From positions 1 through 64,000 of the forward strand of contig DJVH01000096.1 in NCBI GenBank assembly GCA_002440825.1: DNA of 64,000 bases. Direction: 5' to 3'. The notes beneath the pieces are model-generated. The model made no database searches, was not told where the DNA came from, and worked only from the letters and a program-made list of their open reading frames with translations. The stretch comes from Bacteriovoracaceae bacterium UBA6261 (GTDB lineage: Bacteria > Bdellovibrionota > Bacteriovoracia > Bacteriovoracales > Bacteriovoracaceae). The translations under genes and the position numbers were made by a program. This document shows, piece by piece, positions 57,565 to 64,000 of the stretch. Each line of letters begins with the position of its first letter. Position 1 is the stretch's first letter.

Positions 57565-58916
57565 TTCTTAAAAATGACATTCAACGTTTTATGATTGACT
57601 GCTATCTTCTTTCAGCTGAGCAGTTAAAAGGAAAAGAAAAATGGCCTGGGGGGCAGGAAGAGATTCAAGCCTATGTTTCGCTTGCAGCTGAAAATAAAAT
57701 TTCTGCTTATCTTTATTTACAGCTTGAAAAGTTGAAGGCAGATGAAAACCTTCTCGAACCTCTTCGTAAAACTTACGAAGGAATCAAAGAGAGGAATACA
57801 AGACGCCTTGAAAAAGGACTTCCTGTTCTTTCGGAAATGCAGAGAAAGGGAATTGAAGTCATTATTTTAAAAGGCAATGCGATAGCTGAAGAAATGTATG
57901 GCGACATCGGTTATAAACCGATGAACGATATTGATATTCTCATTAAAAAAAATGACCTGGATAGAACGCTGGAAGTCTTCCATCAGTTTGCTCTTCTTTC
58001 GGCTGCTCCGCTGGATGACGATGTAAAAAAACAATCCAAAATGAGTCATCACGCTCCGCCTTTTTTCGATAAAAAAATGGACGTTTTTTTTGGAACTCAC
58101 TGGGACATCGCCGCCCCGACCAGAGGACTTAAGATACCAGTAGCGGATTTCTGGAAAGGCAAAGAAGCCTTCACTCTGAATGGACAGAACTTTTATCGTT
58201 TGTGTCCGCTTCATTTTGTTTTTCATCTGTGTGTTCATTTGAATGCGGCCAAAACAGGTTTGCGTGAAGTTGCCGACATCGTAAAAGTCATTCAACATCG
58301 TGGAGATGAAATCAGCAGTGAAAAATTAATCCAATTAGCAAGAAAAGCTGGAGCCGTTGAAGAAGTGTTCGAAGCTTTTTCTCTCGTGCAGGGATTGATT
58401 CGTTTTAAACTCGTTGAAGATGTCCTGGCAGAACTTAAACAGGATCTTTCGCGTTCGGTTCTCAATCGCATTGAAAGAAGATCAGCAAATCCCCTGAAGA
58501 TTCTTCACTTACGCACCAATTATATTTCAAAGATTGAAAAAACATTTGCCTTCTTCATGATGAGCGAAGACCCGGTTGAGAAAACTTTTCTGCTCGGGAA
58601 AATGTGGAAATACTATTTATTTGTTCCTGTAGAGACGGCGCTCAAGCTGAATTACGAATTTCAGGAGGCTACGCTTTTGACCAAAGTAAAATCAGTCTTG
58701 ATTGCTCCGGCAAAAATCAGCCGCGTCTTTATAAAAGACCTTGGGCCTTTTATTTTTATTTTTGTCACATTGAGACACCAATGGGTTCTGGCCAGATCTT
58801 ACGTCGAATTTTTTAAGAAAAAATGGCAGGGCAAGAAAGTGAAACGGTTAAAGGATTTTGCCGCCGATTTAGGTCTCACAATCGATGAAATCAAAGACCT
58901 TCAGGCATTGGATTAA
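57561..58916 (+). CDS. Nucleotidyltransferase family protein (NTP_transf_5 type)
   Basis: A 451-residue protein. Residues about 90-130 carry the fold signature IEVIILKGNAIAEEMYGD followed by KPMNDIDILIKKNDL, with the two Asp of a nucleotidyltransferase metal site. The rest is helical with some hydrophobic stretches. Members of this family occur in polysaccharide and peptide-modification gene clusters, where their substrates are mostly unknown. The start overlaps the previous stop (ATGA). Confidence 0.8.
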   Translation: MILKNDIQRFMIDCYLLSAEQLKGKEKWPGGQEEIQAYVSLAAENKISAYLYLQLEKLKADENLLEPLRKTYEGIKERNTRRLEKGLPVLSEMQRKGIEVIILKGNAIAEEMYGDIGYKPMNDIDILIKKNDLDRTLEVFHQFALLSAAPLDDDVKKQSKMSHHAPPFFDKKMDVFFGTHWDIAAPTRGLKIPVADFWKGKEAFTLNGQNFYRLCPLHFVFHLCVHLNAAKTGLREVADIVKVIQHRGDEISSEKLIQLARKAGAVEEVFEAFSLVQGLIRFKLVEDVLAELKQDLSRSVLNRIERRSANPLKILHLRTNYISKIEKTFAFFMMSEDPVEKTFLLGKMWKYYLFVPVETALKLNYEFQEATLLTKVKSVLIAPAKISRVFIKDLGPFIFIFVTLRHQWVLARSYVEFFKKKWQGKKVKRLKDFAADLGLTIDEIKDLQALD

Positions 58917-58918
58917 GA

Positions 58919-60442
58919 ATGAAACACTGGACCAGAGAAGAGAGTAAAGAACGATTCCCCAAAGCGATTACACCGCTTGGCTGGTCCCTTTTGCAGGTTC
59001 CTCTTGAAGCGACACTTTTTCAGATGTCAAAAACCTTTGGCGTGAAAAATTATCACACCTGGGATCTTCTTCTCTGGAAAGATAGTTATGTATATTCTCG
59101 AAAAGATTTCTTTAAAAGTTTTCGCCATCTTCAGTTTAACTACCGGCAGTTTGCAGAAATTCTGTCCGCTGTTTTTAAGGCCGCAGTAAAAACTGCGTGT
59201 GCCAGAAAGGAAAAAGGAAAATTTAAAGACCGGTTTTTTATCCGTCTCTTTTATAGTCTTTTCGGACGACAGGTGAAAGATCTGGTTGAGCGCTGGCCGG
59301 AAGAGAAAATTCACTTAAAAAAAATTATGGGCAGAGATTTTCAGCTGCAGAAGATTACTTCTCTCAACTATGAGCTTTTTGTTCAGATCAAAAATCAAAT
59401 GCAGGAAGACAGCAGGATTTTTTTTGCCGAGGATTTCAATGTCTATTTTTTAAAGAAACTGCTGTTTGAACTTTTGAAATCCGAACTGGTCAGTGCCGGT
59501 GTCAGTACTGATAAAGCTGAAAGTTTGATTACAGGTCTGACTTACGGCCAGGAAGAAAACTTCTCAATTCAAATGGCGCGCGATTTTCAGAATGAATCAA
59601 TGTCGACGGAAGAGTTGAAAAAACGCTACGGTCACCTGACAGACAACTGGGATCTCTTTGCGCCGACGTTAGGTGAAACTGAAGAATTCTGGAAATTCAG
59701 AAAAGCACCGAAGTTGAAAGAATTGTCTGCAACCAACACTCAAGAGGAAGTCCGAAGCTTATTGGAATGGAATCCAAAAATCGACGAGATGATGACATGG
59801 TTTGAAAAACTGGTGATCATTGATGAAGATTTGCGGGCCTATAGTTCATTGCAATACCCGCAGGCCCGGGAATTGATGGCCCTGGTGGAAAAAAGCGAAC
59901 CCTATAAGGAACTTGTAGTTAAAGAAAACTCTATCTATTTTCTGGACTTGATTGAAATAGAGCACGCTCTCAAGAAAAAAGATTTTCATCCCTATTTTGA
60001 TTTGCTTGAACCGAGAAGAGAAGCCTTTCTTAAGGCCTTAACCGTCAATCCTCCTTTCGAATTCATTCAACACGATAATGGACGCTTTGAAGAACTTAAA
60101 AAAATTGAGAGCAACAGTCGGGCTTTGGAAGGTGGTGTATGCGTTTCTCACGGAATTGTAAGTGGAGAAATTGTCGTCGTGAAAGGTCTGGATGATATCG
60201 CCCGAATCAGCAAACAAACCATCATCGTACTCGCCAGTGCCACTCCTGTTTACGCACCTCTTTATGCACTCTGTGGTGGAATAATTTCCGAAATGGGAGG
60301 ACAATTAAGCCACGGGGCCATTGTCGCCAGAGAGTTCGGCATTCCCATGTTGACGGGTGTGGAAAATGCCTGTGTAATTTTAAAAAACGGACAAAGTGTC
60401 ATCCTTGATGCTGATCAGGGTGTTGTTAAGGTGCAATCATGA
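58919..60442 (+). CDS. PEP-synthase-like protein with phosphohistidine swivel domain but no ATP-grasp domain
   Basis: A 507-residue protein. The C-terminal 85 residues are a PEP-utilising mobile (swivel) domain with the phosphorylatable His465 in EMGGQLSHGAIVAREFGIP. The preceding 420 residues correspond to the substrate-binding middle part of rifampin phosphotransferase-like enzymes, while the N-terminal ATP-binding domain is missing. The next gene encodes such a domain, so this protein may be phosphorylated in trans, as in the multi-subunit phenylphosphate synthase of Thauera. Two bases separate it from the previous gene. Confidence 0.78.
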   Translation: MKHWTREESKERFPKAITPLGWSLLQVPLEATLFQMSKTFGVKNYHTWDLLLWKDSYVYSRKDFFKSFRHLQFNYRQFAEILSAVFKAAVKTACARKEKGKFKDRFFIRLFYSLFGRQVKDLVERWPEEKIHLKKIMGRDFQLQKITSLNYELFVQIKNQMQEDSRIFFAEDFNVYFLKKLLFELLKSELVSAGVSTDKAESLITGLTYGQEENFSIQMARDFQNESMSTEELKKRYGHLTDNWDLFAPTLGETEEFWKFRKAPKLKELSATNTQEEVRSLLEWNPKIDEMMTWFEKLVIIDEDLRAYSSLQYPQARELMALVEKSEPYKELVVKENSIYFLDLIEIEHALKKKDFHPYFDLLEPRREAFLKALTVNPPFEFIQHDNGRFEELKKIESNSRALEGGVCVSHGIVSGEIVVVKGLDDIARISKQTIIVLASATPVYAPLYALCGGIISEMGGQLSHGAIVAREFGIPMLTGVENACVILKNGQSVILDADQGVVKVQS

Positions 60443-62871
60443 TTGAGACATCAACCTCTTCAGTAGGAGGGAAGGCCAGCTCTCTTCTTAAATTAAAGGA
60501 AGCAGGTTTTCCGGTTCCCGATTTTGCGATCGTTCCAACCACTATTTTTAAACAGGCACGCGAAAATAAATTTTTATCAATTCCCCCGGCCTTTGAAGCC
60601 GAGCTCTCTTCCATCCTGAAAGCTTTTTCAACTTCAGTAGCGGTAAGATCCTCAGCTAGTAAAGAAGATGGTAGTGCCCAGTCTTTTGCAGGTTTGTTTG
60701 AAACTTATCTGGATATTCAGGGTGAAGCTGAAATTAAAAAGAGTATTTTGAAATGCTGGCAATCAACCAACACTGACCGCACCCAAAAATATTGTGAAAA
60801 GAATGGTCTGCAAGTCGACGAACTCGAAATGGCCGTCGTCATTCAGGAGTATATCGAGCCGGATTTTGCCGGCGTTCTCTTCACTGTCAATCCGATTACC
60901 GGTGACGACCGTGAAATTTTGATAGAGGCCTGTCAGGGCTCAGGCGAGAAACTTGTTTCCGGCCTGGTGAATCCAAGCCGCTTTATTCTCAACCGCTTTG
61001 AAAAGGTCTTGATCAAGGAAAGCCAGGATCAATTGAAACTGAATCCCGATGAAAAGATCCTCCTTCATTTAAAAAAGCTGGCCCTTAATATTCAGGCCCA
61101 TTACGGCGCTCCTCAGGACATCGAGTTTGCGGTGAAAAACGGAAAGGTTTATATTTTACAAAGCCGACCTGTGACCCGCATCCAGTTTTCAAAAGAGATG
61201 GGAGAGTGGACTACATCTGATTTTCGCGATGGTGGGGTTTCTTCAGCAGTTGTTTCTCCTGTGATGTGGAGCCTTTATGAAAAAATTTTTGCCACAACAC
61301 TGCCGCAGTATTTTGTAAAATTAAAATTAATCACTGAGATAGAAGCAAAAAAAATCACCTGGTATAAAGTTTTTTACGGAAGACCATATTGGAACCTTCG
61401 AGCTGTGAAGGATATTCAGGAAACTCTTCCTGGCTATAATGAAAGAAACTTCGACACTGACATGGCATTGCCCATCAATTATGAAGGTGATGGTGTGACA
61501 ACGGGATTCTCCGTCAAAGGAATTATGAAAGCGCTGCCGGTTCTGGGCGCTCTTCATAAGGAATACGATCTGCAAAAAGAGCGCAGCGAAACGCTCCTGA
61601 AGAATTTCCAATCTCTGGAAGAGCACTATTTAAATCTCGATCTGAGAAAATGTTCGGATGCTGAATTGTCTGCTTCCTTTAAAAAGCTTATTGAAAAAGA
61701 TTTTACCTATGTGGAATCAGAATATTTTCAAACCATCTACAATGCTTCAAATGCAAAGCTGGAATTTTCTGATGAATTAAAATTTTATAAAACAATTGAT
61801 CCGGCCCTGGAATTCGTTAATCTCATTTCCGAACTTGGCGAATTAAAAGTGACCGGTCCCGCTCATTTTTTGACTGACCTGAGAAAAGTCTGGCCGATGA
61901 AAAATCCGGAGGCTCAACAGGTCCTGGATTCATTGCTTGCAAGAAAGACCGCGATCAAGCTTGATGACTTAAAAGTGGACAGCTATCTTCACGAACGGTT
62001 CACTTATTTTTGCAAAAATTATTATTTCCACAGCGAACGCGAACTGGATCTGTCTGTACCGCGATGGAGTGAGGATCTTCATTTTGCACTGAAAACACTT
62101 CAAACCTTAATGAAGACCCCGGAAACTCAAACGAGTGAGCACAAAGTCTATAAGACAGAATTGACGAGATTGAAGCGTGCCCACTCAAAAAGCTGGAAAA
62201 GAATCATTCCTGGTCAGCTGAAAGGCACCATGGAAAAACTCCAACGAATCCGCACTTTCCTATGGCTGCGTGAAGAAGTGAGAGACCGGTCAACTCGCAT
62301 GTATTATTTCATTCGTCTGCATCTTATCGAACTGGGTCTTCGCACCGGGCTTCATGATCAGATTTTTTACCTTTCATGGCAGGAGATTTTTTCCTTTATA
62401 GAGAAAAAAACGACAGTAGAGGAACTGCAAACGAAAGCGGAACAAACAAGGCTTTACGCCGAAGGCTACCGCCATTTTAAAAATAAAAATGAAATTGGTT
62501 TTCGTTTTAACCATGCCAGTTGGAAAGCTCAATCAAAAAAAATTAATGGCAAAACAAGTTTCTTCGGTATCGGTTGCAGTGCCGGAACCATCAGGGCACG
62601 TGCCTGCGTGATCAATGATATTGCCGAAGCTTCTCAGCTCAAGCCGGGGGAAATTATGGTTGTGCCTTTTACTGATCCAGGGTGGACTCCGCTTTTTAGC
62701 CTTGCCGCAGGCGTAGTGACTGAAACAGGAGGATTGCTCTCGCATGCAGCGCTGATTTCACGGGAGTATGGAATTCCTTGTGTTTTAAATATCAACGGTG
62801 CAACGGAATCGATTCCTCACGGGGCCATGATTGAAATAGATGGTAACGAAGGACGAGTGACTATTCTATGA
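60439..62871 (+). CDS. Rifampin phosphotransferase/PEP synthase-like dikinase
   Basis: An 810-residue three-domain enzyme: ATP-grasp PPDK N-terminal domain (about 1-250; SVGGKASSLLKLKEAGFPVP, VAVRSSASKEDGSAQSFAG, YILQSRPVT), a middle substrate domain (about 260-700) and a swivel domain with His769 (ETGGLLSHAALISREYGIP). In this family the beta-phosphate of ATP passes through the His to a substrate hydroxyl, with release of AMP and phosphate. PEP synthase itself has a different C-terminal barrel that is absent here. The start overlaps the previous gene (ATGA). Confidence 0.87.
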   Translation: MIETSTSSVGGKASSLLKLKEAGFPVPDFAIVPTTIFKQARENKFLSIPPAFEAELSSILKAFSTSVAVRSSASKEDGSAQSFAGLFETYLDIQGEAEIKKSILKCWQSTNTDRTQKYCEKNGLQVDELEMAVVIQEYIEPDFAGVLFTVNPITGDDREILIEACQGSGEKLVSGLVNPSRFILNRFEKVLIKESQDQLKLNPDEKILLHLKKLALNIQAHYGAPQDIEFAVKNGKVYILQSRPVTRIQFSKEMGEWTTSDFRDGGVSSAVVSPVMWSLYEKIFATTLPQYFVKLKLITEIEAKKITWYKVFYGRPYWNLRAVKDIQETLPGYNERNFDTDMALPINYEGDGVTTGFSVKGIMKALPVLGALHKEYDLQKERSETLLKNFQSLEEHYLNLDLRKCSDAELSASFKKLIEKDFTYVESEYFQTIYNASNAKLEFSDELKFYKTIDPALEFVNLISELGELKVTGPAHFLTDLRKVWPMKNPEAQQVLDSLLARKTAIKLDDLKVDSYLHERFTYFCKNYYFHSERELDLSVPRWSEDLHFALKTLQTLMKTPETQTSEHKVYKTELTRLKRAHSKSWKRIIPGQLKGTMEKLQRIRTFLWLREEVRDRSTRMYYFIRLHLIELGLRTGLHDQIFYLSWQEIFSFIEKKTTVEELQTKAEQTRLYAEGYRHFKNKNEIGFRFNHASWKAQSKKINGKTSFFGIGCSAGTIRARACVINDIAEASQLKPGEIMVVPFTDPGWTPLFSLAAGVVTETGGLLSHAALISREYGIPCVLNINGATESIPHGAMIEIDGNEGRVTIL

Positions 62872-63911
62872 AAAAGGAAATAGAGTATATCAATTCACTG
62901 ATAAAAGATTATCCGCGATCAACTTCGCAATTAAATTATCCTTTTCATTCTGATGCTGAAATCCTGAAAATGCCGGATGGATATCTTGGCGTCAGTGTCG
63001 ACGCTGTCAGCGAAGAAATAAATTTAAAACTCATTCATAATCCCGAAACGCTCGGCTGGATGACAGTTACTGCAAGTGCCTCTGACCTGGCGGCCATCGG
63101 TTTAAAAACTGACAAAATCAGCATCCTGCTTAAAACTTCTTCTGAAACAACGGAATGGAAAAACCTGTTTAAGAAAGGTGTTGATGAAGCTGCACGCGAG
63201 TATCAAATCGATGAGGTCGAAGAAGTTTTGACAACTGGAAGCGAAACCCTTTCAGCCTGCACGGCTTATGGATTCTCAAAAACAAAACCAGCGCTTTCTC
63301 GTGTCGGATTAGAAGAAGGCGATCTCCTTTATTTAACCGGCCCCATCGGGTGGGGAAATGCCACTGCTCTTGCCAATATTGCCATCAGAAAAATGGCCCC
63401 TGGAATTGCTGATCTCATCGACACATCTTACAGACCTAAAGCGCGTTTTAAAGAAGCAGCTTTCATTTCGCAATTTGGCCAAGTTTGCATTGATACAAGC
63501 GATGGTCTGCTGGCCACTTTGAAATGGCTGGAAATTTTTAATCATAGAAAATTGAAAATAGACTATTCCAAAAAACTTTTTCACCCGATCGCCCTTGATG
63601 TTGCAGAGAAAACCAAAGTAGATCCGTGGCTTTTTTTAGCTTCTCAAAATGGAGAATTCGAATTGTTATTTGCAGTTTCAGGAGAGAGAAGCGGTAGCTT
63701 TGAAAAATCCTGTCAGGAAAATGGATTCTCTTTTCTTCGAATCGGTTCGGTCGAAGAAGGAGAAGGTCTGGCATTAATGATTCAGGGAAAAGAAAAAACA
63801 ATCGTCGTTGACCAATTGCTGGACATGCTTCAAGAAGGTGTGGAACCCGAGACATATATAAAAAACATGCTCGGATTTGCGGCGGTCAATGGAATTAAAC
63901 TGGAAGGATAA
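62868..63911 (+). CDS. ThiL/PurM-superfamily protein
   Basis: A 347-residue member of the ThiL/PurM/SelD/HypE ATP-binding superfamily: LGVSVDAVSEEI, TASASDLAAIGLKTDKI, LTTGSETLSA, GDLLYLTGPIGWGN and CIDTSDGLLATL occupy the positions of the ThiL nucleotide and metal sites. It could phosphorylate a pathway intermediate; a housekeeping thiamine role is unlikely given its coupling (ATGA overlap) to the dikinase gene. Confidence 0.75.
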   Translation: MKKEIEYINSLIKDYPRSTSQLNYPFHSDAEILKMPDGYLGVSVDAVSEEINLKLIHNPETLGWMTVTASASDLAAIGLKTDKISILLKTSSETTEWKNLFKKGVDEAAREYQIDEVEEVLTTGSETLSACTAYGFSKTKPALSRVGLEEGDLLYLTGPIGWGNATALANIAIRKMAPGIADLIDTSYRPKARFKEAAFISQFGQVCIDTSDGLLATLKWLEIFNHRKLKIDYSKKLFHPIALDVAEKTKVDPWLFLASQNGEFELLFAVSGERSGSFEKSCQENGFSFLRIGSVEEGEGLALMIQGKEKTIVVDQLLDMLQEGVEPETYIKNMLGFAAVNGIKLEG

Positions 63912-63914
63912 TGA

Positions 63915-64000
63915 ATGAGTGTTGAAAATAAAACTGAAGGATTTGTCGGTGAGAATTTTAATCTGGAAGATTTGCCGATTGAAGATCCTTCCAAATTTCA
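63915..64000 (+). CDS. Next operon gene, truncated by the window end
   Basis: ATG 63915 is preceded by AAGGA with six-base spacing and lies three bases after the ThiL-like gene. Only 28 acidic residues are visible (MSVENKTEGFVGENF...), too few to identify it, but they show that the operon continues. Confidence 0.6.
   Translation, partial: MSVENKTEGFVGENFNLEDLPIEDPSKF

Noticed and set aside
62868..63911. Assignment as housekeeping thiL
   Set aside because: The nucleotide and metal motifs are of the superfamily, but context is a specialised operon and key ThiL motifs differ, so no gene symbol is given.
1..64000. tRNA, rRNA, insertion sequence, prophage or toxin-antitoxin genes
   Set aside because: No transposase, integrase, capsid or toxin motif was seen among the proteins, and no tRNA-like or rRNA stretch was recognised by eye. 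A covariance model search would be needed to exclude small RNAs.

Overview
The window looks like chromosomal DNA of a free-living or predatory Gram-negative bacterium, most likely of the Bdellovibrionota (Bacteriovorax-like). This is inferred from protein character: an MCP/CheR pair, a malate synthase-isocitrate lyase fusion, receiver-PilZ proteins, many exported proteins of unknown function, and moderately AT-rich DNA with strong GGAGG-type ribosome binding sites. No phage, insertion sequence, CRISPR array, rRNA or tRNA was recognised. Genes are packed very tightly: six convergent pairs overlap tail to tail.

Layout. 1-3.3 kb: the end of a secreted-looking protein with a collagen-like Gly-X-Asn repeat, a terminator, and an HTTM membrane protein. 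3.4-6.1 kb: chemoreceptor and CheR, with a possible sigma-28 promoter. 6.1-9.8 kb: stress-type genes (glycine-zipper YflT-like protein, DUF937-OmpA protein, CBS protein, two KGG mini-proteins, soluble histidine kinase). 9.9-18.7 kb: one minus-strand operon in the order glycosyltransferase, GH1-RmlD fusion, glf, galE, galM, galK, galT. It combines the Leloir pathway with galactofuranose supply, and a cytosolic GH2 glycosidase is divergent to it. 20.7-25.7 kb: FtsH, a Lys/Ala-rich exported protein and two unknown proteins. 25.8-30.9 kb: the fused glyoxylate-shunt enzyme, with a divergent RamB-like regulator and a bacteriohemerythrin.

30.9-41.8 kb: MgtE, flavin reductase, a degenerate CheY-like receiver, a proline-rich exported protein, DUF1622, DUF488, uracil-DNA glycosylase, a DMT transporter, an exonuclease-GIY-YIG fusion, and an operon BON protein, YflT-like protein, 48-residue membrane protein, CPA2 antiporter. 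That operon is divergent from a NhaR-like LysR regulator at 42.1 kb, which suggests ion or osmotic stress control. 43-52.6 kb: two half-size cNMP-domain proteins, a Gln/Gly/Ser-rich protein, a LamG lipoprotein next to a secreted nuclease, a REC-PilZ tandem protein, UspA, an RND/MMPL exporter and an unknown exported protein.

52.7-64 kb: a fatty acid hydroxylase/sterol desaturase-family protein, a sulfotransferase, and then a translationally coupled operon running off the window: diiron ferritin-like protein, acyl-CoA dehydrogenase, stand-alone acyl-CoA dehydrogenase helical domain, nucleotidyltransferase, a swivel-domain phosphotransferase lacking its ATP domain, a full rifampin-phosphotransferase/PEP-synthase-like enzyme, a ThiL/PurM-like protein and one more gene. 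I do not recognise this combination. It reads as an undescribed biosynthetic pathway acting on an acyl substrate with phosphoryl transfer, and it is the strongest candidate for a new system here. The second most notable item is the malate synthase-isocitrate lyase fusion, which keeps a perfect ribosome binding site and ATG at the domain junction.
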